From: Sporosarcina ureae
Lineage (GTDB): Bacteria; Bacillota; Bacilli; Bacillales_A; Planococcaceae
Length of the DNA: 64,000 nucleotides
Assembly (NCBI RefSeq): GCF_002101375.1
Contig: NZ_CP015207.1
Span: 1,096,001-1,160,000 of the forward strand
Direction: 5' to 3'
The notes below the pieces were generated by a model. The model had not been told where the DNA came from. It did no database searches and saw only the letters and a list, made by a program, of their open reading frames with translations. The translations under genes and the position numbers were made by a program. This document shows, one piece after another, positions 40,294 through 49,850 of the stretch (position 1 is its first letter; each line of letters starts with the position of its first letter).

Positions 40294-41496
40294 TCAGCTC
40301 TCCTTCAACATTTCATTCTCAAGCAATGCGGTTGCCTGCTGTTTTAACCGCTCAAAATCTGCAGGCGTCAGTGCTTCTAAATAGCGACCGGCTTTATGGT
40401 TGTACACTTCTTTCACTAAGTCATTCCAGTCATTCACTTCCCAAGAGGACATGGTTCTTTCCACTGGTTCCAATAATGAATTAGGGACTACTGAATCATG
40501 GATTGGCGGCCATTCAATTGCTGAAATCCACACAAAAGGTTCCATTGCTTCATACTGTTCACGCAAAATGTTGAGCCATTCTGTCTCAGCCCTAGCTACG
40601 TCTTTTGTCAAACCTTCCGTATGTTTCATCACTAACTCCACGACGATACTACCAGCTTCAGCTGTTAGTTGATCAATCGCTTCCTGACAAGCAGAAATCC
40701 AGTCATCTGCGTAGTCAATTCCTTCGCACGAAACCGTCAAGGTAGTGAATACAATATCTGATGTGCCCACAAATTTAAGGGTAGTGTTAGTAGACGTCAA
40801 CAAGACGTCATAAAAACCTTTACGTCCTTGTTCATTGCGATGCCGGCCTTGAATATTGCCAGGGTAAACAATCGGTGGTTCTGACGACAATACTTGGCGC
40901 TTATGGATATGGCCAAGCGCCCAGTAGTTATAATGCTTATCTTGTAATTCACGGATTGTAAACGGCGCATATACAGCATGCTCTGCATCTCCTGCCACAC
41001 TTCCATGTAATAGACCAATATGTATTCCGTCAGTAGCTTTCGAATATTGCCTACTCATTGGTTCTTTAACATGGCGCTGCGGATAGCTGAAGCCATGTAA
41101 ATAAATGATGTTGTCACGGATCAGCAGTTGTTTTTGCTCTACTCGTTCAGAAAACACGTGAACATTTTCGGGCAATGAAACTCTAGTCCATCTACCTTCC
41201 AGGTGGTCGTGATTTCCATAGGACAGGTAGACAGGAATATTCACTTTTTGAAGTTGTTGCATACCTTGCTGAAAACGAATTTGCGCACGCAAACTACGGT
41301 CTTCACCGTCGTAAATATCGCCCACAATGACAATGAAATCCGGGCGTTCTTTAACTGCGTAGGCTATGAATCGGTCGAATGCGGCGAATGTGGACTGCTG
41401 CAGTCTGGCAAGTTCGTCCGGACCTGCTGCCGCCATGCCTTTAAAAGGGCTGTCCAAGTGCAGGTCGGCTGTATGTAAAAAACGTATAGGTTCCAT
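40294..41496 (-). CDS. yhaO: Metallophosphoesterase YhaO (SbcD/Mre11-like)
   Basis: This 400-residue nuclease has the phosphoesterase motifs HTADLHLDSPF near residue 8, VGDIYDGED, YGNHDH and the LGHIHKRQ/PGNIQGRH pair. It is the presumed catalytic partner of YhaN. The start at 41496 is set by AGGGG; a start six codons upstream is less likely. The operon runs yhaO-yhaN-yhaM. Confidence 0.94.
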   Translation of the reverse strand: MEPIRFLHTADLHLDSPFKGMAAAGPDELARLQQSTFAAFDRFIAYAVKERPDFIVIVGDIYDGEDRSLRAQIRFQQGMQQLQKVNIPVYLSYGNHDHLEGRWTRVSLPENVHVFSERVEQKQLLIRDNIIYLHGFSYPQRHVKEPMSRQYSKATDGIHIGLLHGSVAGDAEHAVYAPFTIRELQDKHYNYWALGHIHKRQVLSSEPPIVYPGNIQGRHRNEQGRKGFYDVLLTSTNTTLKFVGTSDIVFTTLTVSCEGIDYADDWISACQEAIDQLTAEAGSIVVELVMKHTEGLTKDVARAETEWLNILREQYEAMEPFVWISAIEWPPIHDSVVPNSLLEPVERTMSSWEVNDWNDLVKEVYNHKAGRYLEALTPADFERLKQQATALLENEMLKES

Positions 41497-41605
41497 AGGT
41501 CGCACCCCTTCCACGAATACTCGTTCCTATTTTACCATATTCAATCGATTGTAGGGAAGATGGTTACATAAATGTAAATAGAGTGCATCGTTAATTAACT
41601 TTGTG

Positions 41606-41651
41606 GGTGGAACTTCAATCGTATTGTACTCACTAATTACCTAGTTCCACC
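41606..41651. repeat. Inverted repeat upstream of yhaO
   Basis: GGTGGAACT (41606-41614) and AGTTCCACC (41643-41651) are perfect 9-base complements separated by 28 bases in the gap between yhaO and yhaP. No T run follows. The role is unknown; it may be an operator or an RNA hairpin. Confidence 0.5.
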
Positions 41652-41683
41652 ATTTCCGCTTTGTCTTTGAGCTATCACCACGT

Positions 41684-41718
41684 AAAAAAAGCCCCAAGAA
41701 GCACCGTGACTTCTTGGG
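41684..41718 (-). terminator. Terminator of the yhaQP operon
   Basis: CCCAAGAAG and CTTCTTGGG pair across an eight-base loop, followed by seven T on the minus strand. Confidence 0.95.
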
Positions 41719-41735
41719 ACGCCCTTCACATAAAC

Positions 41736-42995
41736 CTATTCCTTTCCAAGCTGAACAGCCTTTTTCAAATCTTTCAGTGAACGTGATGGGCCATACATTA
41801 AGACACCGCCACGATACACTTTCGATCCGAACCAGCCGAGGATCAAGATGGTCACAACCATAATGCCTATTGAAAGCAAAGGCTCCCATAAAGGTAAGTC
41901 GAGCATGCCAACTCGAAGGAACATGACAAGTGGAGCGAAGAATGGGATGAACGATGCGATTTTTAAATAGCCTAATTCTGGATTCCCAAGACCAGTTGCT
42001 GCGATTATGAAGGCTGCAACGATCAGCAACGACATCGGCATAATCATTTGCTGTACGTCTTCTGTACGGCTCACTAATGAACCAAGCAAGGCTGCAAGTG
42101 TGGCGTATAAGAAATAGCCCAGTAAGAAGAATATCACTGCGTAAACAAGTGTGCTTACTTCTAAGTTTTCTAAACTAAAGAATGCGGATAACTCATTTTC
42201 TTCTCCTGTGGAAGAAAGTCTATAAGCTAAAAATCCGGACACTGCATAAATTAGTATCTGTACAATTCCGAGTGATCCGATTCCAAGCACTTTCGCAAAC
42301 ATATGCTTAACAGGTGATACGCTCGAGATAAGAATTTCCATCACGCGTGATGATTTTTCTGTTGCTACTTCCGTTGCAATCATCGATGAATAAATAATTA
42401 CGGCAAAATAAATGACGAACATCAATACATATACCAAGATGCGAGCCTGGTTTAGTTCTTCTTCTGATTTTGCTGTTTCTGAAATATTATGTTTCTCAAA
42501 TTGAATGGGTGCAAATAACTCAGAAACTTGTTCACCCGATAATGAGAGCTGTTCAGCTTTCACCTCAGTTTGAATGCTCTGTAATGCATCTTGCAGAGCT
42601 GAAGGCAAAAATTGGTCTACTAAGCTGCTTGTAGTGTAATTCGCTTGAATCGTTTGATCAGCATCGAAACTCAATTCCATGAACGCGGCAATTTCTTCCG
42701 ATTTTACTTGCTCTGATAACTGACTTGGCGAGTCTTCTGTCAGCTCTAATGAAATTCCTTGCTCATTTTGCTGAAGTTTTTCAAGCAGACGGTCAAATAA
42801 CACGCCACTTTCATCAACGACCACTACACGATCCTCTTCTTCATTCCCCATCATCTTACCGACCTTTTCCATAATGCTCGGCAAATTCGCGAAGAGGAAA
42901 ATACCCGCTACCATAATAAGTGTCGTAATGAAAAATGATTTGGTTTTAGCTTTAGTTAAGAAACTTTGTTTGAAAATAATCCAAAATTCACGCAT
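41736..42995 (-). CDS. yhaP: ABC exporter permease (YhaP, NatB-like)
   Basis: This 419-residue permease has one helix at the N-terminus (residues 22-40), a large external loop rich in acidic residues (about 60-190), and five or six further helices to the C-terminus. This fits the ABC-2 type Na+/drug exporter family. The ATG at 42995 overlaps the yhaQ stop and follows a GGGG site. The substrate is unknown. Confidence 0.9.
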   Translation of the reverse strand: MREFWIIFKQSFLTKAKTKSFFITTLIMVAGIFLFANLPSIMEKVGKMMGNEEEDRVVVVDESGVLFDRLLEKLQQNEQGISLELTEDSPSQLSEQVKSEEIAAFMELSFDADQTIQANYTTSSLVDQFLPSALQDALQSIQTEVKAEQLSLSGEQVSELFAPIQFEKHNISETAKSEEELNQARILVYVLMFVIYFAVIIYSSMIATEVATEKSSRVMEILISSVSPVKHMFAKVLGIGSLGIVQILIYAVSGFLAYRLSSTGEENELSAFFSLENLEVSTLVYAVIFFLLGYFLYATLAALLGSLVSRTEDVQQMIMPMSLLIVAAFIIAATGLGNPELGYLKIASFIPFFAPLVMFLRVGMLDLPLWEPLLSIGIMVVTILILGWFGSKVYRGGVLMYGPSRSLKDLKKAVQLGKE

Positions 42996-43887
42996 GCTCT
43001 TTCCCCACTTTCGCAATAAATATGTCTTGCAAAGATGGTTCTTCTATTTCAAACTGACGAATCGGTCCTTTAAGCAATACTGCCTGCAACAGCGTATGCG
43101 CCACTTGTTCATCCTCAACTTGAAAGACTGCACCTTCCAATGAATGATGGGCGGTCGTTACTCCTTCGATGCTCTCTAGTTCTATTAAAGGAAAGTCTGC
43201 ACGGATTCGGACATTTTGTTTGCCGAACGAACGTTTTACGTCACGCAAATTTCCACTTACCAATTGTTTGCCATGGTGAATAATACTGAGTTGTTCACAT
43301 AACTCTTCTACATGATCCATACGGTGGCTTGAAAACAGAATCGTTGCTCCGTTATTACGGAAGTCTACGATCGCTTTTTTTAGCATCTCGACGTTAACCG
43401 GATCAAGTCCTGAGAACGGTTCATCCAGGATCAACAATTGCGGATCATGCAATAATGCGGCAATGACTTGTATCTTTTGCTGATTCCCTTTGGATAACTC
43501 CTCTACCTTTTTATTCGTATTTTGTGGTACTTCGAAACGATCCAACCAATGCAGTGCGGAGCTTTTCGCTGCTGACTTTTTCATTCCACGTAGCTGTCCA
43601 AGAAAGATTAACTGATCCAGTACTTTCATTTTTGGATAAAGCCCCCGTTCCTCCGGTAGATACCCAATTAGCGGACTTGTCTCATACGATATCGTACGGC
43701 CGTTCCATGAAATATTTCCTTCTGTCGGAGTTAGTAATCCCAAAATCATTCGAAATGTAGTGGTCTTTCCGGCGCCGTTTGCTCCAAGAAATCCATACAT
43801 CGTCCCTTCTTCCACCGTCAATGACAGCTGATCCACTGCTGTAAAATCACCAAATCGTTTAGTCACTCGTTCCAATTCTAAGGCCAT
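42988..43887 (-). CDS. yhaQ: ABC exporter ATPase (YhaQ, NatA-like)
   Basis: This 299-residue ATPase has Walker A GANGAGKTT near residue 38, signature LSKGNQQK, Walker B LLILDEPFSGLDP, and a C-terminal extension of the exporter subclass. It pairs with yhaP by an 8-base overlap. The start chosen has GGAG nine bases upstream; two earlier ATGs lie inside that spacing. Confidence 0.93.
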   Translation of the reverse strand: MALELERVTKRFGDFTAVDQLSLTVEEGTMYGFLGANGAGKTTTFRMILGLLTPTEGNISWNGRTISYETSPLIGYLPEERGLYPKMKVLDQLIFLGQLRGMKKSAAKSSALHWLDRFEVPQNTNKKVEELSKGNQQKIQVIAALLHDPQLLILDEPFSGLDPVNVEMLKKAIVDFRNNGATILFSSHRMDHVEELCEQLSIIHHGKQLVSGNLRDVKRSFGKQNVRIRADFPLIELESIEGVTTAHHSLEGAVFQVEDEQVAHTLLQAVLLKGPIRQFEIEEPSLQDIFIAKVGKEHA

Positions 43888-44072
43888 GTACATCATCTCC
43901 TTCAATACTCTCTATCTCGTTCTACGTTTCAAGAGACAATATGTTTCATAATTGTAAATATTCTTCTTAGACATTCTAACATTCACTATCTTTTTTCACT
44001 TTAATTCACTGAATCATTATTCATTTCGTTCAATTCATAGTATACTAAGTAAAAGATGATGGAGGCGATACA

Positions 44073-44258
44073 ATGAAAACGTACAAACTTACAGCTTACG
44101 AAAAAGATGGTTCATTGATTACAGAAGAAACTTTCACTGCTGAATCTGATGACGTAGCAAAAGAACAAGGTCATCAGTTGCTGACAGAAAAAGATTTGCT
44201 CGAGCGAACGCACCGCCTGGCTTCCCCTCTTGGTAAATTATTATTATTCCATACGTAA
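44073..44258 (+). CDS. yhzD: YhzD family small protein
   Basis: This 61-residue cytosolic protein is of the YhzD type (YKLTAYEKDGSLITEETF), with alternating beta strands and no membrane segment. The function is unknown. A GGAGG site precedes the ATG and a terminator follows. Confidence 0.75.
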   Translation: MKTYKLTAYEKDGSLITEETFTAESDDVAKEQGHQLLTEKDLLERTHRLASPLGKLLLFHT

Positions 44259-44265
44259 ACAAATG

Positions 44266-44299
44266 ACAAAATCTCCGTTTGTAGGGGATTTTGTTTTTT
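44266..44299 (+). terminator. Terminator of yhzD
   Basis: ACAAAATCTCC pairs with GGGGATTTTGT across a seven-base loop and runs into T. Confidence 0.85.
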
Positions 44300-44431
44300 A
44301 TACGATGAATATGAACAACAGGAAATTGTATTGCGCACAGTTTTCAAATCTTTATACAAATAGCACAAGATTTTTTCAGAATTTTGTGATACGCTATGGT
44401 CGTCAAGAAATCGTAGAAGGAAGTGACTCGT

Positions 44432-44836
44432 TTGAACATTGCTTTAATTGCGCATGATGAAAAAAAGGCTGAATTAGTCAATTTCACAATTGCTTACGAG
44501 CAGATTTTTGCTAAACATACTCTTTACGCAACGGGCACAACAGGCTTACGCATCATGGAAGAAACCGATCTATCTGTCACACGACTCATGTCGGGTCCTC
44601 TTGGCGGAGATCAGCAGATGGGAGCCATGATCGCGATGGGTGAGCTAGATTTAATTTTATTTTTCCGTGATCCGTTGACTGCACAGCCACATGAACCGGA
44701 TGTGAGTGCGTTACTTCGATTATGTGATGTCTATGGTATACCTCTCGCTACGAATTTAGCTTCAGCGGAGTTACTATTGCGTGCTATAGAAAAAGGCTAT
44801 TTCTCATGGAGAGAAACAGCCGCCAAGTATCAATAA
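44432..44836 (+). CDS. mgsA: Methylglyoxal synthase
   Basis: This 134-residue enzyme converts dihydroxyacetone phosphate to methylglyoxal, an overflow route from glycolysis that frees phosphate. Family motifs: LIAHDEKK at the N-terminus, [20 protein letters not shown] with the catalytic Asp, and [11 protein letters not shown] with the binding His. The start is taken as TTG at 44432, giving the family N-terminus MNIALIAHD; a GTG three codons earlier is closer to the GGA site. In B. subtilis Crh inhibits this enzyme, and crh is in the same window. Confidence 0.93.
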   Translation: MNIALIAHDEKKAELVNFTIAYEQIFAKHTLYATGTTGLRIMEETDLSVTRLMSGPLGGDQQMGAMIAMGELDLILFFRDPLTAQPHEPDVSALLRLCDVYGIPLATNLASAELLLRAIEKGYFSWRETAAKYQ

Positions 44837-44865
44837 TTCTTCAAAGATGATAATAGATGTAAACG

Positions 44866-44895
44866 AGATGCGCAGTTTCCATAGCGCGTCTTTTT
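44866..44895 (+). terminator. Terminator of mgsA
   Basis: AGATGCGC pairs with GCGCGTCT across a ten-base loop, followed by five T. Confidence 0.88.
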
Positions 44896-44904
44896 ATCTG
44901 CCAT

Positions 44905-45690
44905 TTATTGACCCGTGAAGCTCGGTTTTCTTTTCTCAATAAACGCCTGTACGCCTTCGCGGTGATCAGTTGTTGAGCGCATGGCTGTTTGTGCTTCACT
45001 TTCGAGTCTCACTATTTGTTCAAGTTCTGCGATGCCCGCCGCATGGAGTATTTTCTTTGTTGCCGCCATAGAAGCTGTCGGGGAGTGCAAGATCAATTGA
45101 GCGCGTTGTTGTGCCGTGTTCCACGCTTCACCATCTGCTACCGCTTCGTCAACGAGTCCAATATGCATTGCACTTTTTCCATCAAGTACTTTCCCAGACC
45201 AAATGAGTTGTTTAGCTTTGGCTGTGCCTACGCGTTCTTTCAGGAAGAAGTGACCGCCACCATCTGGAACGAGTCCGATGCCAATGAAGTTCATTGCAAT
45301 TTTACTTGATTCTTCCGCGATGACAACATCGCATGCAATAGCGATACTGCATCCTAATCCCGCCGCTGCGCCATGTACGGACGCAATGGTGATTTGTGGC
45401 ATGCTATACATAGACAAAGCCAATCTCGATAAGTCGACCATGATGTCTTCCATTTTCATTGGCCCATTCGGGTTTAGCATCGCCTTGACGTTTCCACCAG
45501 CAGAAAATGCTCGACCAGCACCCCGGAACAGTACGACATGTACTGAGGAATTCACCTTTAGTTGATCTACAATATCCGCCAATTCTTTCATCATGACGCC
45601 GTCCATTGCGTTCATTACATCAGGTTGGTTAAAGGTTATTGTCGCTAATCGTCCTTCAATTTCCACTTCGATCTGTTTTGTCAAAATCAA
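44905..45690 (-). CDS. yhaR: Enoyl-CoA hydratase/isomerase family protein (YhaR-like)
   Basis: This is a 261-residue crotonase-fold enzyme. The oxyanion-hole motifs are GRAFSAGGNVKAM (residues 58-70) and HGAAAGLGCSIAIACD (about 104-119). The two catalytic Glu of classical hydratases are not both evident, so the reaction may be isomerisation or ring hydration. The upstream region has an AT-rich repeat TGAATGAACAAC reading toward a TetR/FadR-like site, not assigned. Confidence 0.88.
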   Translation of the reverse strand: MILTKQIEVEIEGRLATITFNQPDVMNAMDGVMMKELADIVDQLKVNSSVHVVLFRGAGRAFSAGGNVKAMLNPNGPMKMEDIMVDLSRLALSMYSMPQITIASVHGAAAGLGCSIAIACDVVIAEESSKIAMNFIGIGLVPDGGGHFFLKERVGTAKAKQLIWSGKVLDGKSAMHIGLVDEAVADGEAWNTAQQRAQLILHSPTASMAATKKILHAAGIAELEQIVRLESEAQTAMRSTTDHREGVQAFIEKRKPSFTGQ

Positions 45691-45763
45691 TTCCCCCTTT
45701 ATGTGAATGGTTGTTCATTCATTACATTATACACAATTACCAGATCATTTGCATAACTTTAAC

Positions 45764-45799
45764 AAAAAAATCCCCTCGCCATTTTTACGACGGGGGAAT
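45764..45799 (-). terminator. Terminator of hemZ
   Basis: On the minus strand, CCCCCGTCG pairs with CGAGGGG-type complement across a nine-base loop and is followed by seven T. One pair is wobble. Confidence 0.88.
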
Positions 45800-45806
45800 T
45801 TCAATA

Positions 45807-47315
45807 TTACTTTATAGTCTCTGAAGAAGGAAATAACTTTTCCAAATACGCTATTTTCTTATCGATGGCTTCTTCAAAGCCCAATATATAGGCGCCAGGT
45901 TCTTTCGGATTATGGAATTGCGTCAACTTGCCAGTTGCTGGTTCCATGAACTTACTCGAAGCTCCGCAACCTAAGCCAATAATGGTTTGCGCTTCTTCCA
46001 TGATCAAAATGTTATAAAGACTTTCTTCACCGGGTTTTGAATACCCTACGTTTTCAAGATTTCCTAATATGTTTTTCTGGCGGTAAAGATAATACGGTAT
46101 ATAGCCATTATCACGAGACCATTCTTCACCGCGCGTCATCATTTTCCCTACAGTTTCGCGGTCCGCCACTTGATACTTATCTTTGTTGCGCGTCATTTCA
46201 GAAGCGCGCTTGAATGACAACGTGTGGATCGTCAAAGATTCCGGCTGCATCTTTTCTGTTTCAGCTAATGAATGTTCAAATTCTTCCAGACCTTCATTCG
46301 GCAAACCAATGATTAAGTCCATATTTATATTGCGCATTCCTTGCTCTCTTGACAACCAATATTTATCGATTGTTTCCTGTACCGTGTGATGACGGCCGAT
46401 TGCTTTCAACGTTTCGTCCGTATATGATTGCGGATTGACACTGATTCGATCTATGCCCCACTTCTTCAGCACTTCGAGTTTTGGTACCGTAATTGTATCT
46501 GGACGCCCGGCTTCTACCGTTACTTCACGAACATGTTCCATATAAGGGAATGAGTCCGTCATCGTTTGATAGAGTGCATCCATTTCATCTGCTTCAATAG
46601 ATGTGGGTGTTCCGCCACCGAAATAAATTGTCGTAATGCGAATATCATGTTCTTTTAACCATTTACCCATCGCGCGCATTTCTTCATGCAAGCCGTCGAG
46701 GAATGTCTCCACTCGCCCACTTTTTCGATGAATCGCATAAGCTGGGAACGTGCAATACGCACATTTTGTCGGACAAAACGGAATACCGATATATATACTC
46801 ACTTCTTCTTTCAATGAATATAAATCGGGCAATGCATTTAGCTGAACGTCTGCAATTTTCGCAATCAAATCACTTTTTCGTACAGAAACACGATGACGTT
46901 GCTGAAGTAATTGCTTTGCTTCATCGACCGAATGGCCGTCTTGAATATACATATGATACAACTTGGTAGGTCGGATTCCCGTTAGAATTCCCCACTCTTG
47001 ATCCATTCCAGTTGCTTGTTCCAGTGCATCTAGCAATACATGGGAATACATTCTTTTGCGCTGACGTATTTGCTCGCGTTCTTCTGTTTCTTTTACCTCT
47101 TCGGCAAAACGCGACGTATAATGCTTGTCTTGCCATTGAATATCTACCGTTACACTTGGCGATTCTTCGTATTCTTCTCTAAATTGTAACGCAATCGCTG
47201 TTTCATCCGTTCGATCTGTCACTATTTTAGACTGTTCGAAAAATAAATTGGCTAAGTGTGTAAACATTCGGATCCAATCTTGAGGGAACTGTTGATTCAC
47301 ATATAATTGTTGCAT
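45807..47315 (-). CDS. hemZ: Coproporphyrinogen III oxidase-like radical SAM protein HemZ
   Basis: This 502-residue radical SAM enzyme is related to oxygen-independent coproporphyrinogen oxidase (HemN) but is shortened and of the HemZ type. The cluster motif CPTKCAYC lies near residue 177, with GGGTPTSIEADEMD and the VEAGRPDTIT glycine-rich motif following. In B. subtilis HemZ is linked to anaerobic heme synthesis, though its exact reaction is debated. A terminator follows. Confidence 0.93.
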   Translation of the reverse strand: MQQLYVNQQFPQDWIRMFTHLANLFFEQSKIVTDRTDETAIALQFREEYEESPSVTVDIQWQDKHYTSRFAEEVKETEEREQIRQRKRMYSHVLLDALEQATGMDQEWGILTGIRPTKLYHMYIQDGHSVDEAKQLLQQRHRVSVRKSDLIAKIADVQLNALPDLYSLKEEVSIYIGIPFCPTKCAYCTFPAYAIHRKSGRVETFLDGLHEEMRAMGKWLKEHDIRITTIYFGGGTPTSIEADEMDALYQTMTDSFPYMEHVREVTVEAGRPDTITVPKLEVLKKWGIDRISVNPQSYTDETLKAIGRHHTVQETIDKYWLSREQGMRNINMDLIIGLPNEGLEEFEHSLAETEKMQPESLTIHTLSFKRASEMTRNKDKYQVADRETVGKMMTRGEEWSRDNGYIPYYLYRQKNILGNLENVGYSKPGEESLYNILIMEEAQTIIGLGCGASSKFMEPATGKLTQFHNPKEPGAYILGFEEAIDKKIAYLEKLFPSSETIK

Positions 47316-47341
47316 TATTTTCTCCTACTCTCCATCTGTTG

Positions 47342-47365
47342 AAAAAAACCGGCCTAGGCCGGTTT
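47342..47365 (-). terminator. Terminator of yheA
   Basis: AAACCGGCCTAGGCCGGTTT is a perfect 20-base palindrome with a minimal loop, followed on the minus strand by a T run. Confidence 0.9.
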
Positions 47366-47376
47366 CGATATATCTA

Positions 47377-47727
47377 TTAATTGAATCCTTCATATAAATC
47401 TTGAACCGGTTTCAATACTACACGGTTTACTTCTTCAATCAATTCGCTGAGTTTCATTTCAGCAGTCAGCATAGCCAAGATTTTCGGATTTTCTTGAGCG
47501 AGTAATGCTGTTTTTTGCGCGTGCTCAAGCTCGTCTCCTTCAATCTCTTCGCCAGCCATTTGTTTCTGTTGTAATTTCATTTGGATTTCGCGAAAGCTTT
47601 CGAACAATGCAAGTGCTTGCTCGTCACCTTTCACATCGGCCATTGCTGTTTTCACCGCTACATACTCATCTGTTTTACGCAAAGTTGATTCCAATTTGTT
47701 CATATCATCATAAATATTTACTGACAT
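47377..47727 (-). CDS. yheA: YlbF family protein YheA
   Basis: This 116-residue all-helical protein of the YlbF/YheA family carries the pattern AMADVKGDEQALALFESFREIQMKLQQKQMAG. The family includes parts of the RNase Y-associated complex; YheA itself is uncharacterised. It sits between yheB and hemZ, as in B. subtilis. Confidence 0.9.
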   Translation of the reverse strand: MSVNIYDDMNKLESTLRKTDEYVAVKTAMADVKGDEQALALFESFREIQMKLQQKQMAGEEIEGDELEHAQKTALLAQENPKILAMLTAEMKLSELIEEVNRVVLKPVQDLYEGFN

Positions 47728-47741
47728 ACTAACTCCTCCTA

Positions 47742-48887
47742 CTATCCATTTAGTGTAATTGCTATGATTCCTTGCACAATACCAATAATTCCACCTAAAA
47801 ACGCGCCCAGAACCGTAATCATTTTAAACTCTCTACGTGAAATGCCGAGAACTAGATCTTCCAGAACAGCCACAGGGAATGTGTCAACCTGTTCTTTCAC
47901 CATTTCATCTAGTTTTAGTTTCTTCAACGATTGTTCAAGTTGCACTTCTGCTTGGGTGAATAAAAAGCTGACAATCTGTGGTGTCACCTTCTCAGCCGTC
48001 CAGGTGGATCCTTGTGGCCAATAATGGGACAAGCTGTGATCGAGTCTTTCACGTAGCGCCAATTGTTCCAGTGCATATTTTCTCACTGAAGCAAACACAC
48101 TATCAAAATCGAATCCAGACGTCAATTGTTCCATCGGTTGTTGCTGAACATTTTGCCACTCTTTCCAAATCAATTTATCCAGTAACTCTTTTGTTCCAGG
48201 TGCTTCTATAAATCGCAATGCTTCCCGCTGAACCTTGCCGACAAGCGATTCCGATTCTCCAAAAAACATATTGAGCATGCCGCCAAATGTGCCTTTTGAA
48301 GCCAAGAAATCATCGATCAACTTTTGGAATGTCTGTCTTCCTTCTGCTGAATCAACAAATTGACTTGCACGTAATAGTACAAAATCAGAAGCTAGAGGAA
48401 TTCTTTCTTCTATTTGTTGTTGCCACCGAAGAGGCATGACGTCTTCCACTGTACCTGTTGTTACTTTTTCTTTCATCCCGTATAGTTGCTGATCAATCAA
48501 TGTAACCAACTTATCTTCCACTTGTTCAGGAAGTCCGTCTGCACCCGCAAGCTTGAGCCAGTCGTTCAATGTCTTATCTGATTGCAGGATGTATTGATCC
48601 ATTTTACTTTGGACAAACGTCTGTACACGCTTTTCCATTCCAGGCGTCAACATCTTTTTCCGGAACAGGTCAGGTGTCAGCAAATAATTTGTCACCGTTT
48701 TACCAAGCTGTGTCGCCAATTCATTTCGGCGCTTCGGAATCAAGCCGGGTGTAAACGGCAAACGAGTTTTTCCAATGTATTTTGCTTCATGTGGCCTAAA
48801 CAGCATCTTGATCGCCAGATGATTCGTTACTCCACCAATCAATGCGCCAATAAACGCCATGAACAAAATAGTTAGTACTATTTTCAA
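47742..48887 (-). CDS. yheB: DUF445 membrane protein YheB
   Basis: This 381-residue protein has an N-terminal membrane helix (about residues 2-24) and a C-terminal one (about 360-380), with a long helical domain between them. The DUF445 core includes RPHEAKYIGKTRLPFTPGLIP. The start is taken as TTG 48887, six bases after AAGGTG; the longer frame to 48953 has no such site. The function is unknown; the family is conserved in Bacillales. Confidence 0.85.
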   Translation of the reverse strand: MKIVLTILFMAFIGALIGGVTNHLAIKMLFRPHEAKYIGKTRLPFTPGLIPKRRNELATQLGKTVTNYLLTPDLFRKKMLTPGMEKRVQTFVQSKMDQYILQSDKTLNDWLKLAGADGLPEQVEDKLVTLIDQQLYGMKEKVTTGTVEDVMPLRWQQQIEERIPLASDFVLLRASQFVDSAEGRQTFQKLIDDFLASKGTFGGMLNMFFGESESLVGKVQREALRFIEAPGTKELLDKLIWKEWQNVQQQPMEQLTSGFDFDSVFASVRKYALEQLALRERLDHSLSHYWPQGSTWTAEKVTPQIVSFLFTQAEVQLEQSLKKLKLDEMVKEQVDTFPVAVLEDLVLGISRREFKMITVLGAFLGGIIGIVQGIIAITLNG

Positions 48888-49069
48888 TCGCTTCACCTTA
48901 TTCCACTTGGTCTTCGTTCCAATTATAACAAAAACCAGCTGAATGAAAAGCAATTAGAGGCGGAGATTTCTGACTTTACATTTGATAGCAGTTCAGGTAC
49001 GTTGCAAGTAGAGTATTACTTATCATGATCCTACGTTTTCACATATCGACAAAGGAGGTATTCATTTCA

Positions 49070-49849
49070 TTGAAGAAAGAAATTATCGACCACTTGGGAA
49101 GAACCGTTGTGTATAATTTCCCACCCAAACGAATTGTTACATTATGTCCTGGTATTACAGAAACATTATTCGGAATTGGACTTGAGGAAGAAATTGTTGG
49201 ACGCACACGATATTGTATATATCCCGAACAAGCTAAGAATGTTCCCGCAGTCGCAGGAACGAAAGATTTGAAGTTGGAAAAGATACATGAAGTACAACCT
49301 GACTTGATTATTATGGAAAAAGAAGAAAACACAAAAGAGATGGTTGAAATTCTTTCCGAGTTCTATCCGGTTTATGTAGCAGAAGTACAGACGATCGAAG
49401 AAGCTTATAGAATGATTACAGATATGGGTTCGTTGACTGATCATGAGCAACAATCGAAATCTCTTGTATCAGAAATCAAGCAAGCATTTACGGCGCTCCC
49501 CACTCTACCTGCTGCACGAGTTGCCTATGTCATTTGGCAAAAGCCGTATATGGTTGTCGGAAAAGACACTTATATCAACTCGCTGTTACAAGAACTCGGT
49601 TTCATCACACCGTTTGCTGAATCATCTGATCGCTATCCGGCTTTAACGGAAGAACAATTCAAGGAAGCGGATCTTGATTTAGTCTTACTGTCATCTGAAC
49701 CCTATCCATTTAAAGAAAAACAACAAGTTCAATTCCAAGAAATGCTACCCGATTCAGCGATCCAGCTCATTGATGGTGAAATGTTTTGGTATGGAGTTCG
49801 GATGCTTGAAGGCGCCAAGTATTTTCAAAAATTCTCTTTCGACGTCTGA
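49070..49849 (+). CDS. Helical backbone metal receptor (TroA/BtuF-like) without signal peptide
   Basis: This 259-residue protein has the TroA-superfamily layout: IVTLCPGITETLFGIGL (first lobe), a long backbone helix near residue 105-125, and the second lobe with VGKDTYINSLLQELGF. This is the periplasmic metal/cobalamin-binding fold, yet no signal peptide or lipobox is seen and no ABC permease lies nearby. The start is TTG at 49070, with AAAGGAGG ten bases upstream. Confidence 0.82.
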   Translation: MKKEIIDHLGRTVVYNFPPKRIVTLCPGITETLFGIGLEEEIVGRTRYCIYPEQAKNVPAVAGTKDLKLEKIHEVQPDLIIMEKEENTKEMVEILSEFYPVYVAEVQTIEEAYRMITDMGSLTDHEQQSKSLVSEIKQAFTALPTLPAARVAYVIWQKPYMVVGKDTYINSLLQELGFITPFAESSDRYPALTEEQFKEADLDLVLLSSEPYPFKEKQQVQFQEMLPDSAIQLIDGEMFWYGVRMLEGAKYFQKFSFDV

Positions 49850-49850
49850 T

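Noticed and set aside
41606..41651. T-box leader, because of the GGGTGGAAC sequence
   Set aside because: No aminoacyl-tRNA synthetase or amino acid gene follows, the conserved T-box stem is not formed, and there is no terminator after it on that strand.
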